A program made the position numbers and the translations under genes. From Spirochaetales bacterium (GTDB taxonomy: Bacteria; Spirochaetota; Leptospiria; Leptospirales; Leptonemataceae), in the NCBI GenBank assembly GCA_024233935.1, contig JACKOY010000020.1, positions 1-64,000 on the forward strand: DNA of 64,000 nucleotides. Reading direction: 5' to 3'. Below, in pieces: positions 23,827 to 32,930 of the stretch. Under the pieces are notes generated by a model that searched no databases, was not told where the DNA came from, and saw nothing but the letters and a program-made list of their open reading frames with translations. Positions within the stretch are counted from its first letter, which is position 1. Every line of letters starts with the position of its first letter.

Positions 23827-25991
23827 GCCGGTTTGCGGCGACCGCCGGCACCCTCACCGGACAACAGAAGCTCAATGATCTCCCGGGCCGCCTTTGCGAT
23901 GACTGTTCCGGGACCGAAAATGCCGGCCACGCCCTGTTCATATAGAAACTCGTAGTCCTGTTTGGGAATCACACCGCCCACGGTCACAAGGATATCCCCC
24001 CGACCCAGCTTGCGCAGCTCGTCAATGACCTGCGGGACCAGGGTTTTGTGTCCGGCCGCCAGGCTCGAGACACCCAGCACGTGCACGTCGTTTTCGGTCG
24101 CCTGACGGGCGACCTCTGCCGGCGTCTGGAAAAGCGAACCAATGTCCACATCGAAACCCAGGTCGGCAAAGCTGGTCGCGATCACTTTTGCTCCACGGTC
24201 GTGTCCGTCCTGGCCCATCTTCGCAACCATGATGCGGGGCCGGCGGCCCTCCACTTCGGCAAAGCGATCGGCCGCAGCGCGCGCCTTCTGGAACTCCTCA
24301 TCGTCGGCTATCTCGGAACTGTACACGCCCGATATGGAACGGATCACAGCCTGATAGCGTCCAAACACTTTTTCCATCGCGTAGGAAATCTCGCCGAGGC
24401 TCGCGCGTCTCTTCGCCGCCTCCACCGCCAGCTCCAGCAGGTTGCCTTTGTCGTCACCGGCAGCCCGGGTAATGGCTTCCAGAATCTGGTTCACATCGTC
24501 GGAATTTCGTTCCCGGCGTAGTTTCTCCAGGCGCTCCACCTGCGAACGACGCACGGCGGTATTGTCCACGTCCAGAATTTCAATCGGATCTTCGTGGTCC
24601 GGTCGGTAACGGTTCACGCCCACGATCACATCTTTTTGTCCGTCGATGCGGGCTTGCTTGCGTGCGGCAGCCTCTTCGATGCGCATCTTCGGCAGTCCTT
24701 CTTCGATGGCCCGGGCCATGCCGCCCAGCTCTTCCACTTCCTGAATCAAAGACCAGGCCCGGCGCGCAATGCGATCGGTAAGCCATTCCACATAATAGCT
24801 GCCGGCCCAGGGATCCACGGTGCGACCGATCTCGGTCTCCTCCTGCAAGTAGATCTGGGTGTTGCGGGCAATGCGGGCCGAAAAATCGGTCGGAAGGGCG
24901 ATGGCTTCATCCAGAGCGTTGGTGTGCAGAGACTGGGTGTGACCCATCGCCGCGGCAAGGGCTTCGACGCAGGTGCGGATCACGTTGTTGTAGGGATCCT
25001 GCTCGGTGAGACTCCAGCCGGAGGTCTGACAGTGCGTGCGCAACGCCATCGACTTCGGACTCCTGGGATCAAAACCCTTCACAATCTTCGCCCAGAGCAT
25101 ACGGCCGGCACGCATCTTGGCAATTTCCATAAAATGGTTCATGCCAATGGCCCAGAAAAACGAAAGGCGCGGAGCAAAATCATCCACAGCCAGTCCGGCC
25201 TTCAGTCCCGTGCGAATGTATTCGAGTCCATCGGCCAGAGTGTAGGCCAGCTCAATGTCGTTCGTGGCGCCGGCTTCCTGCATGTGATAGCCGGAGATGC
25301 TGATCGAGTTGAAACGCGGCATGTGCTTTGCCGTGTAGGAAAAAATATCGGCAATGATGCGCATGGAGGGAGCGGGCGGATAAATGTAAGTATTGCGAAC
25401 CATGAACTCCTTTAAGATGTCGTTCTGAATGGTTCCGCTCAGTTGTTCGAGGGTCGCGCCCTGCTCCAGGCCCGCGACAATGTAAAAAGCCATGACCGGT
25501 ATCACCGCTCCGTTCATCGTCATCGAAACCGAAACGCTATCGAGCGGGATCTGGTCGAAGAGGATCTTCATATCCAGGATCGAGTCGATAGCAACGCCGG
25601 CCTTGCCCACATCACCCGTCACACGTTCGTGGTCTGAGTCGTAGCCGCGATGTGTTGCCAGATCGAACGCGACCGAAAGGCCCTTCTGCCCGGCGGCCAG
25701 GTTGCGACGGTAAAAGGCGTTCGAGGCTTCCGCGGTCGAGAATCCCGCGTACTGGCGAATGGTCCAGGGGCGGGTCACATACATGGTTGAGTACGGCCCG
25801 CGCAGATAAGGCGGAATGCCGGCCACGAAGTCGAGATGTTCGATACCCTTCAGGTCTTCCGCCCGAAACACCGGCGGCACCGCGATGTGTTCCGGTGTCT
25901 GCCAGCTTTCGGCCGGCATGCGGGCGGCCGGGGAGGCCGGAATATCCTCGAAGAGCCGATCGTAGGAGAGTTTGCTGAAGTCTGCCCGCAC
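23823..25991 (-). CDS. mutB: Methylmalonyl-CoA mutase large (catalytic) subunit
   Basis: A 722-residue adenosylcobalamin enzyme that interconverts methylmalonyl-CoA and succinyl-CoA. The TIM-barrel substrate site shows RPWTIRQYAGFST (Tyr and Arg of the CoA pocket), RTHCQTSGWSLT (His) and GRTVDPWAGSYYVE. The C-terminal domain has the B12-binding motif D-x-H-x-x-G (GQDGHDRGAKV) followed by the GSLF and GGVIP loops. RPWTIRQYAGFST marks it as methylmalonyl rather than isobutyryl or ethylmalonyl type, though ethylmalonyl-CoA mutase cannot be fully ruled out by eye. The start is GTG with a CGGAG Shine-Dalgarno, 7 nt after the mutA stop. Confidence 0.93.
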   Translation of the reverse strand: MRADFSKLSYDRLFEDIPASPAARMPAESWQTPEHIAVPPVFRAEDLKGIEHLDFVAGIPPYLRGPYSTMYVTRPWTIRQYAGFSTAEASNAFYRRNLAAGQKGLSVAFDLATHRGYDSDHERVTGDVGKAGVAIDSILDMKILFDQIPLDSVSVSMTMNGAVIPVMAFYIVAGLEQGATLEQLSGTIQNDILKEFMVRNTYIYPPAPSMRIIADIFSYTAKHMPRFNSISISGYHMQEAGATNDIELAYTLADGLEYIRTGLKAGLAVDDFAPRLSFFWAIGMNHFMEIAKMRAGRMLWAKIVKGFDPRSPKSMALRTHCQTSGWSLTEQDPYNNVIRTCVEALAAAMGHTQSLHTNALDEAIALPTDFSARIARNTQIYLQEETEIGRTVDPWAGSYYVEWLTDRIARRAWSLIQEVEELGGMARAIEEGLPKMRIEEAAARKQARIDGQKDVIVGVNRYRPDHEDPIEILDVDNTAVRRSQVERLEKLRRERNSDDVNQILEAITRAAGDDKGNLLELAVEAAKRRASLGEISYAMEKVFGRYQAVIRSISGVYSSEIADDEEFQKARAAADRFAEVEGRRPRIMVAKMGQDGHDRGAKVIATSFADLGFDVDIGSLFQTPAEVARQATENDVHVLGVSSLAAGHKTLVPQVIDELRKLGRGDILVTVGGVIPKQDYEFLYEQGVAGIFGPGTVIAKAAREIIELLLSGEGAGGRRKPA

Positions 25992-25998
25992 GATCGAT

Positions 25999-28026
25999 CT
26001 ACTCCGTCACGCCCAACTGGTTCTGATATTTCGCCAGGGTCTCCAGCAGATTGGACTTCAGATGAATGAAGTCCTGAACTCCCGCGGCTTCGAGGTCCGG
26101 TCGGCATCCTGGATTTCCGGCAACCAAGACCGGCGCCTGATTTTTTTGCTCGCGCAGGCTCGCCAGCAGTTCGGGCCCCTGTTTCGCGTAATCTTCATCG
26201 GACGAACACAGTACAATCAGGTCCGGCTTTTTCGAAAGCGCCTCATTCAGAGCCGACTCAGCGCTTTCGGGTTCGACAATCTCGTAACCCACGCAACCAA
26301 AGAAGTTGGCCGTGAAACTCGCCCGGGCTCTGCGCATCGCCACATTCCCAAAGGGCAGGACGAATACGGTGGGCCGGGCCCGTCCACGTTCGAGGGCACC
26401 TTCGGTCTGTAGCCGTAGATCTTCGAGGGCCCGTGCACCGCGCTCGGCTTTCAGCCGCGCGATCCCGGGCTGCCTGCGCGGGGAGGCGGCGTAGAGTTCT
26501 GCGAGGCCAGCGCCGGCGCGGGCGGCTTTGATGAGGGTCTCAGGTTTGCTGTCGTCTGGCGCGTTTGTGGACGCCGTCAGGGTTGTCGTGGAAGCGGCGG
26601 ATCGGGAGGCCTGTTCCAACCGCCCCAGAAGTTTTTCGTTTCGCTCCGGGTACTGGTTTGCGCCCAAAAGCAGGATTCGCCGGCGGGCCACGTCGTCCAG
26701 CCGCTCACGGCTCTCATTATTCAGTCGTTCTTGAATCGTGCCCGCCACAATTGCGGTCTTTATGCCACCGGCGGCTTCCAGTTCCTGAAAGCGTTTCCAC
26801 GCCGCCGCGCCAATCTCGTGGGTCAGTTGCTCCACGTAGTAAGAGCCGGCCGCGGCATCAACCACACGATCGACGTAGGCCTCGTGGCGCAGCACGTTCT
26901 GTGTATTGCGTGCAACGCGATCGGCAAACTCCCGATCCGGCGCGAGGCCGCCAGGCAGGCGATCATCCAGAACGTCAAAGCCGGTTACGCTGAAGCTATC
27001 ACAGCCTCCGAGCACCGCGCCCATGGCTTCGGTGGTGCCCCGCAGCATGTTGGTGTAGGCGTCGTAGAGTGTCTTGTTCCAATTTGAGGTGCGGCCGTGA
27101 ATTACAGCGGCAGCATGCCGGCGCTCACGGGGTCGGTACTCTTCCACGATGCGGGCCCAGAGCAAGCGCAGGGCGCGCATTCGAGCAACTTCAAAAAAGA
27201 AATTGGAGCCCACACTGAGCCGAAAATGCAGACGGGACGCCACCGCGTCGGTGTCCAGACCGTGGGCGCCCAGAGCATCGAGGTACTCGTGTCCCGTAGC
27301 CAGCACCAGAGCCAGTTCCTCCACCAGACCGGCGCCCGCATCGTGATACGGCTGACCATTTGCAGCAAGTAGCCGAAAGCCCGGCGCGTGCTCGCGGTCC
27401 AGATACGAAATCCACGCAGTAAGATCTTCCAGGGCGAGGTCCAGCGCGACCACCGGCCGACCGGACAGTTGTTCGCCGATGGGATCGTGATCGAGCGAAC
27501 CTCCGCGCGCGGGATCAAAGCCGGCGGCAATCGCCAGAGCCAGAGCCGGGAGTCCGACCTCGCCGGCCTGAATGTGAAGGGCGCGTTCCCCCAGCACTTC
27601 CAGAATCGAGGTCCAGTGCGAAACCGAAATGGCGGGCACACCGACCATACGGCGCTCTGCGTCGGCTGACAACACCCATTCGAGAGCGTCGGCGCCACCG
27701 GCCAGGGCAGCCCGGCCCGCCTCAAGTGCGTCGGCCAGGGTATTGCGGAAAATCTCCTGCCGGATCTCCCAACCACCGCAGACCCGCGCGCCACGTACAT
27801 AGGGAAAAGCGCCGGGTTCGGTCTGCAGTTGCACGCCGAGGGATGGATCGCCGGGATTCAGGCCAGCGGGCGCGTAGAACGGCGCGACCGAGATTCCTTC
27901 ACGACTCTTCCAGACGAGGCGCTCGGGAGACCCGCCCTTGAGGTCGGCTTCAATGCGTTTTTGCCATTCGGCGGTGGAAGCGCCCGCAAATTCGGGGAAG
28001 AGTTTCGCCGCAGGGGTCTCGCTCAT
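25999..28026 (-). CDS. mutA: Methylmalonyl-CoA mutase small subunit
   Basis: A 675-residue paralogue of the large subunit (from ATG MSETPAAKLFPEF). It keeps the barrel fold (RTSNWNKTLYDAYTNMLRGTTEAMG, AAAGSYYVEQLT) but the C-terminal domain lacks the D-x-H-x-x-G cobalamin motif; the corresponding region reads VFVLPFGNVAMRRARASF. This is as expected for the non-catalytic partner of heterodimeric mutases. The open frame extends 16 codons upstream, but family members begin near this ATG. It is the first gene of the mutA-mutB-meaB-rpiA unit. Confidence 0.92.
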   Translation of the reverse strand: MSETPAAKLFPEFAGASTAEWQKRIEADLKGGSPERLVWKSREGISVAPFYAPAGLNPGDPSLGVQLQTEPGAFPYVRGARVCGGWEIRQEIFRNTLADALEAGRAALAGGADALEWVLSADAERRMVGVPAISVSHWTSILEVLGERALHIQAGEVGLPALALAIAAGFDPARGGSLDHDPIGEQLSGRPVVALDLALEDLTAWISYLDREHAPGFRLLAANGQPYHDAGAGLVEELALVLATGHEYLDALGAHGLDTDAVASRLHFRLSVGSNFFFEVARMRALRLLWARIVEEYRPRERRHAAAVIHGRTSNWNKTLYDAYTNMLRGTTEAMGAVLGGCDSFSVTGFDVLDDRLPGGLAPDREFADRVARNTQNVLRHEAYVDRVVDAAAGSYYVEQLTHEIGAAAWKRFQELEAAGGIKTAIVAGTIQERLNNESRERLDDVARRRILLLGANQYPERNEKLLGRLEQASRSAASTTTLTASTNAPDDSKPETLIKAARAGAGLAELYAASPRRQPGIARLKAERGARALEDLRLQTEGALERGRARPTVFVLPFGNVAMRRARASFTANFFGCVGYEIVEPESAESALNEALSKKPDLIVLCSSDEDYAKQGPELLASLREQKNQAPVLVAGNPGCRPDLEAAGVQDFIHLKSNLLETLAKYQNQLGVTE

Positions 28027-28110
28027 AAAGACTCGCACGATGCGGGCCGTGCATGGGGGCGGCCATCGCGCCACGAAACCGGTAGCCGGCTTTTGCGCAC
28101 CGACGAAAGG

Positions 28111-29325
28111 CTATTGGCTGGCCGCAGCCTTCTCCCGCTTGCGTTCCACTGCCGCCTTCTTCTTGTAGAAGGCAACCTGTTTTTCAAGCTCCTGCAGGTC
28201 CAGGCAGATGATCTTACCACCATCGAGCTTCAACCACCGCGACTTGAGAAGGTCCAGAAGCAAGCGCTCATCTTTCACGGCGTCAAAGCCAACCATTGAA
28301 AGCAAGTCTTTGCCGCCGATGTCATAGTGATACGAAGCGCGGGCGCCAATTTTCGCGTGATCCTTTTCTGCGAGCGTCAGGAGCGTATCGTAAAGTCGAC
28401 CCAGTGGATCGTTGATCATAAGGTTGGCCAGCTGACGATAGGCGGTCCAGATTCGCTCCGAAAGCAGAGTGATCAGTTTCGTCGCCAGCTGCGGTTGCGC
28501 CTTGACCATGTTCTCGAAGTTGGCCTTGTTGATTGCAAGCATCGAACTGTCTTCGGCACAGATCGCGGTCGCCGTACGGGGTTTGTTGTCCAGGATCGCC
28601 ATCTCTCCGAAGATGTCGCCCGGTTGCAGGACTGCGAGCATCACCTCCTGGCCTTCGACCATTTTCGTGATTTTGACCCGACCGGTCTGAATGATATAGA
28701 GTTCGTATCCCGGTTCGTTTTCACAGAAAATGAGGTCATCCGGGCGATGATTGCGGTTGATGCTGGAGTCCGCCACCGGCGGCGCCTTGAGCGGCTTGTT
28801 CATGGCCTGCAGGCGCATCTTGGCCTGACTGACCTTGTCGCCTTTGGAACACCATTGCAGATAACGCTGGTAAGCGTAGGCGGCGTGAACGAAACGCTGG
28901 GCCTTGAACCAGAATTCCCCGAGGTCAAACAGGTGGGCGGGGTCTTCTTCCACCGCGTTTCGGAAGGACAGCCGCGCTATCGTGTTGTCAAAACTCCGCA
29001 GCTTCATGGAGAAGGAGCGGATAATCTTCATGGCAATCGGGGCGTTTTTCTGAATGAGAAGACCGAATTGATCGCTGGAAACTTCGATGAGCTTGCAGTC
29101 GCTCATGGCCATCACAGTTTCAATGCGGCTGTGGTTGGACATGGCGCTTTCGACGCCGAAAAAATCCCCGGCCTCCAGAATGGAGGTCGATTCTTCGCCT
29201 ACTACGGGCGTGGATTTCTGAGTGCGCAGCTTGCCCTGGATGATGATATAGAACTTGTTGGCGTCTTTCTTGCCCTCAATGATGCAGTAGGAGCCCCCCT
29301 TGAATTGAATTGTGCGAAATGCCAT
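28111..29325 (-). CDS. Tandem cyclic-nucleotide-binding-domain regulator
   Basis: A 404-residue protein with two cNMP-binding-type beta barrels: residues about 8-115 (YCIIEGKKDANKFYIIIQGKL, LEAGDFFGVESAM) and about 190-310 (IFCENEPGYELYIIQTGRVKI, LQPGDIFGEMAILDNKPRTATA). Between them is a TPR-like helical stretch (FWFKAQRFVHAAYAYQRYLQ). The second domain has the phosphate-cassette pattern GEMAxxxxxPRTA and is a credible cAMP/cGMP binder; the first lacks the Arg. The C-terminal 80 residues have a Crp-like helix-turn-helix pattern (GGKDLLSMVGFDAVKDERLLLDLL, then a wing), suggesting DNA binding. It starts a minus-strand gene 84 nt upstream of mutA. Confidence 0.78.
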   Translation of the reverse strand: MAFRTIQFKGGSYCIIEGKKDANKFYIIIQGKLRTQKSTPVVGEESTSILEAGDFFGVESAMSNHSRIETVMAMSDCKLIEVSSDQFGLLIQKNAPIAMKIIRSFSMKLRSFDNTIARLSFRNAVEEDPAHLFDLGEFWFKAQRFVHAAYAYQRYLQWCSKGDKVSQAKMRLQAMNKPLKAPPVADSSINRNHRPDDLIFCENEPGYELYIIQTGRVKITKMVEGQEVMLAVLQPGDIFGEMAILDNKPRTATAICAEDSSMLAINKANFENMVKAQPQLATKLITLLSERIWTAYRQLANLMINDPLGRLYDTLLTLAEKDHAKIGARASYHYDIGGKDLLSMVGFDAVKDERLLLDLLKSRWLKLDGGKIICLDLQELEKQVAFYKKKAAVERKREKAAASQ

Positions 29326-29455
29326 ATATCGTCACTGTGCGCGCAGGCTTTTCCGGGCGGCTACCCGGGGCCAGGGCGATCAGTACCAAGTATCGGCCGG
29401 CCGGTCCACGGTAAATTAAAACATACGGGAACATTTTGTCCCGCGCAGTTCGGAT

Positions 29456-30163
29456 TCACATCGGCCCAATTCCCTCTCCAAGCCAATCAGCCGGGTCGTG
29501 GTCAACGCTCGTGCCGGGTTCTGACTGTTCGGACGAGGGGGAGGCCGGTGCGACCGTTTCCGGCGCAACAGCCCCGGAGGCAGGCGTGGCGTCGTCGGCA
29601 GAGTCTGCTGGCGGTGGAAACGCGAGGGCCCGCAGTTCCAGATCGGCCTGACGGGAAAGGGTCGAATCGGGATATTGGCGCCGAATCCGGTCCAGAATCA
29701 TGCGGGCCTGCTCCTGCCGACCCAGGCGCGCTTCCAGGCGGGCTGCCTGCAGGTAGCTTTCTCCAGCCGCCGGCAAACCGGGCGCGGTTTCGAAGGCCTG
29801 GACGTAATAATCCCGCGCCTCTTCCTGCCTTCCGAGCGTCTCCAGGGCGCGCGCCGCTTCGCGCAGCATCTCAAAGCGCAATTCGTGGCGCGGCGCGAGT
29901 ATCAAGAGATCCTCCAGGACGGCGAGCGCGCGACTCACATACCCGTCGGCATAGATTTCGCGGGCATACAAGAAACGACGGGAAAGATCAGCATCGATTT
30001 CGGTGGCCGCCATGGCGCTTCGCGTGGCTTCGTGGGTCGCCGGCAGGGTCCGGCGGGGCCGGGCTTGCTCTGGTGCCGGAGATTCCTGGGCGCTCAGGGC
30101 CGGGGCCGAAACAACAAGGCTCAGACCCAGCAGGATGCTCAGGCCTGTTTTAGCCGGTCGCAT
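29456..30163 (-). CDS. Periplasmic TPR protein
   Basis: From the ATG MRPAKTGLSILL (30163) this gives 235 residues with a clear signal peptide (ILLGLSLVVSAPALSAQ, then ESP). Tandem TPR units follow (residues about 55-170: YVSRALAVLEDLLILAP, RFEMLREAARALETLGRQEEARDYY, AGESYLQAARLEARLGRQEQARMIL). The C-terminus is an acidic, Ala/Pro/Ser-rich tail. The likely job is as a periplasmic scaffold; partners are unknown. The open frame reaches 30373, but the extra part reads through the end of the upstream gene and has no signal peptide, so the shorter start is used. It overlaps the upstream gene by 14 nt, showing coupling. Confidence 0.72.
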   Translation of the reverse strand: MRPAKTGLSILLGLSLVVSAPALSAQESPAPEQARPRRTLPATHEATRSAMAATEIDADLSRRFLYAREIYADGYVSRALAVLEDLLILAPRHELRFEMLREAARALETLGRQEEARDYYVQAFETAPGLPAAGESYLQAARLEARLGRQEQARMILDRIRRQYPDSTLSRQADLELRALAFPPPADSADDATPASGAVAPETVAPASPSSEQSEPGTSVDHDPADWLGEGIGPM

Positions 30164-30677
30164 CTCGTGTTTGCCCGAGGAAGCCCTGAAACCAATCCTC
30201 GTCCGTGGCCGAGACCGCTTCGCGGCGGAGTCCCAGCTCCCGGAAGTATCGGGACAGAATATAGAGGTGAGCTTGTTCTTCATGCAGTTGGGTCCAGGCT
30301 TCACGCGGGATACCGTAGGCCGCCCGACCCTCATTTTCGCATTCGTCGAAGAAGGCCGAGGGCTTGCAGTCAAAGATCTTTATAGCGGATATCAAATCAA
30401 AACGAATCGTGTCAACGATGGTGGCGAAGTCCTTGTCGTTGAGGTTGAAGTGCAGACTGGCCACCTCGGTTTGAAAGTAGTCGCCCCAGGTGATGATATC
30501 GGGCTCCACTCCAAAGCGGTCGAGCAAAGACTGCAGCTCTTCATCCGAGACGTAGTTGCGGGTAGCGTAGGAATCGACGAACTCTTTGAGTCGCAATAGC
30601 TGCGCAATTTTTGCCCCTGAGAGCTGCCCGCGAAGCACCATGTCGGTCAGTTGGGGATTCAGTCCTTCGATTTCCAT
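30150..30677 (-). CDS. Conserved-looking cytoplasmic protein, function unknown
   Basis: A 175-residue protein from ATG MEIEGLNPQLTD (30677), preceded by a Shine-Dalgarno (TGGAG). It is acidic and helical without membrane segments (ISAIKIFDCKPSAFFDECENEG, HEEQAHLYILSRYFRELG). I do not recognise a family. The last 14 nt overlap the start of the TPR gene, so the two are translated together. The frame continues upstream to 30797, but this extension is proline- and arginine-rich and unlike coding sequence here. Confidence 0.6.
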   Translation of the reverse strand: MEIEGLNPQLTDMVLRGQLSGAKIAQLLRLKEFVDSYATRNYVSDEELQSLLDRFGVEPDIITWGDYFQTEVASLHFNLNDKDFATIVDTIRFDLISAIKIFDCKPSAFFDECENEGRAAYGIPREAWTQLHEEQAHLYILSRYFRELGLRREAVSATDEDWFQGFLGQTRDATG

Positions 30678-30868
30678 ACTCCAGGTATCGGCGCGGCCCA
30701 ACCGGCGCTGGCGCCTTTTTTTTGGCAGGGAATCGATCGCCACGATTCTGGCGGCACGCTGGGCCAGGGGCGCAGGCGGGGCCGGCAAAGTGCACACTCT
30801 GCGGGCGAATGCGCCGTTTGCGGTTCAGTGACGCCCTGCGGCCCCGGGGCAGGAATGCGAGTAGGTTT

Positions 30869-32644
30869 CTAAAAGACCGCCGAGTAGCCCAGGCCGTAGG
30901 TGATCTCGTCGTTCGGGACGTACGAGGAGGTTGTCGAATCGTATTCCCAGGTCCGCTTGAATTCTACAGTTATGCTCATGCCGCCAAACAGCAAATAGCC
31001 GACCTGAAGCGCGGCCAGAGAACGATCGTCGTATTCGAAAGACTCGCGGATGTCGTCGTAGTTTTTCTTTGTGTAGTATCCGTTTAAGAAGACATCGGCG
31101 ACGGCCGGAACGTACAGGCCCACGTAGATGCGCGAATTGTCCAGGCCATCATAATCTTCGTAAGTCGCATCTACCACGAAGTTCTGAACCCATTCGAGCA
31201 GCACCTGGGCGAAGTACCCCTTTACCATTTCGCCATCTTCCGGGAGCGACTGCAGGTAGGCCAGCTTGGTCACATTGTTGCTGCCGGCCCCTTCGGTCGA
31301 ATCGCCGGATCCGCCGGGGTTGTAGATGGTGCGTTCGATGACGTGGTACTGATCAAAATAGACCGGAATATAGTTCGATGCATGCTCACGGTACTCCGGG
31401 CGCACGGTGATCTTGAACGTGCCAAAAGTGAAGCCAGCGTCAATGCCGGCATGAGTTGCCTTGCTGCCTTCCAGGTGTTCCACTCGGGGAAAGTCGACGT
31501 AAGGAGTCAGTTCGAGAAACGTAAACGGAGAAAGTCGAAACTCCGCATCCCAGCCCGAAATGGTCAGCGTTTCGGTAGTGTCTGAACGGGGGCGCAGGGT
31601 TTCCGGATCGACCACCAGGTTGCCGGAGCCGTCGCGCTCCAGATCAAGGGGCGCGTCCACATCCTGCACGAAGAAGTAACCGATCGCGAATCGATTCCAG
31701 AACGAGGGCCCCCACTCTTCGCCGCCGTCGTCGTCCTCCTCGTCGGCCTGGCCCGGGGGAACCGGGACCGCGCGCACCTGGGTCTGCCCGGTTTCGGGAT
31801 CGCGAAACTCCTCAAAGCGCACATCTGTGTTTTCGAGCTGCTCCGCTTCGGTTCCAATATTTCCGTGAAAGTGCTGCCCGATGCTTCCGCCTTCCCCATG
31901 TTCCGGAATGCGCGCCTGATAGTAAGTGCCGCGCTGAATGGCAGGGTCGTGGCTTTCCCGAATGGACATGGCCACCTGGCGGGCGGCCGGAAGAGAATTG
32001 CGCACCAGAAACAAATCGTGAAAGCCGCTGATAACCCCCCAGGGACGTACGTAACCCCGCCAGCCCACGGCTTCGCGACGCCAGATGTCGGAGGCAAAGT
32101 ACTCCACGCCGCCCCAGTTGTTGTTGATATCCGCCATCAGCCCCGCTCGAAAAATCGTGGGGTCGTAGTTGTTCACGTAACGGTACACGACGGTCTTGTG
32201 TCCCAACCAGCCATCGTTCAACTTTCCGTAGTGGAACGACCAGTTGAAAGTGTCATCGGGATCGTAATAGAGATGCGTGCCGTACTTCACGTACTGCACC
32301 AACTTCAGATAGTCATCCCACCCATCATAGGTACCCGCCCGAATTGAAGGCACCTTTTCGCCGGTCTTGGGCTCGCGGTCCAGGACCAGCACCTCCAGGG
32401 GAACCTGGAGACCGACCCGAAACATCAGAAGCGGTAATTCAAACGTGGGCGAAACCGTGATATAAATGTCGTCGTTGATGGTCGAGTAGCCGGTGCCCAC
32501 ACCCCAGCCAACGCTTTCCAGACTCTCTCCGGAACCATAGCCTGCCGGAGTGTAGACCGGCTCCGCGGCCAGCCCCCCGACAAACAGGCCAGAGACCCAG
32601 GCAAAAAACAAACCCGAAGCGATTTTGCGGTGACGGACTGGCAT
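30869..32644 (-). CDS. Outer-membrane beta-barrel protein
   Basis: A 591-residue protein with a cleavable signal peptide (IASGLFFAWVSGLFVGGLA, then AEP). The rest is made of alternating aromatic and polar residues typical of a transmembrane barrel (VGWGVGTGYSTINDDIYITV, GMSITVEFKRTWEY), and it ends with a C-terminal Phe (GLGYSAVF), the recognition signal for barrel assembly. An acidic loop (ADEEDDDGGEEW, around residue 310) probably faces outside. A porin or surface protein role is likely; I cannot name a family. It is the first gene downstream of a 286-nt gap after the VWA-STAS gene. Confidence 0.75.
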   Translation of the reverse strand: MPVRHRKIASGLFFAWVSGLFVGGLAAEPVYTPAGYGSGESLESVGWGVGTGYSTINDDIYITVSPTFELPLLMFRVGLQVPLEVLVLDREPKTGEKVPSIRAGTYDGWDDYLKLVQYVKYGTHLYYDPDDTFNWSFHYGKLNDGWLGHKTVVYRYVNNYDPTIFRAGLMADINNNWGGVEYFASDIWRREAVGWRGYVRPWGVISGFHDLFLVRNSLPAARQVAMSIRESHDPAIQRGTYYQARIPEHGEGGSIGQHFHGNIGTEAEQLENTDVRFEEFRDPETGQTQVRAVPVPPGQADEEDDDGGEEWGPSFWNRFAIGYFFVQDVDAPLDLERDGSGNLVVDPETLRPRSDTTETLTISGWDAEFRLSPFTFLELTPYVDFPRVEHLEGSKATHAGIDAGFTFGTFKITVRPEYREHASNYIPVYFDQYHVIERTIYNPGGSGDSTEGAGSNNVTKLAYLQSLPEDGEMVKGYFAQVLLEWVQNFVVDATYEDYDGLDNSRIYVGLYVPAVADVFLNGYYTKKNYDDIRESFEYDDRSLAALQVGYLLFGGMSITVEFKRTWEYDSTTSSYVPNDEITYGLGYSAVF

Positions 32645-32930
32645 GATGCTGACTGAGCGCTTCTCCTCTAAGTGTGGACGTGTCGCCAGGGCGGCCCGGT
32701 TCGCGCTTATGTGCGACGCACCAAAAACGGCAGCCTGGAGGCAGGTCCTCCGGGAAGAGGTGATGCTACTTTATCAATCTGCGCCAGCCCTTTCTTGAGT
32801 TCTTTTTTTGGGTCGAGAGGACCACCACTGGCACAGGGATTGCTAGCGCCAGGCGGGGAAGTCGAAGACCAAAGTGGCCGGCGGTGCGGTCCGACCCTTC
32901 GGGCAGTGCACCGGTCTCCTTCGCTGTAAG

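Noticed and set aside
28327..30153. Long plus-strand open frame (608 residues)
   Set aside because: It lies opposite two genes with recognisable domains (cNMP and TPR) and crosses their intergenic gap; a shadow frame.
32645..32930. 286-nt gap between the outer-membrane barrel gene and the VWA-STAS gene
   Set aside because: I see imperfect hairpins (CGGTGC/GCACCG) and a T run but no gene, clear promoter or terminator that I can support.
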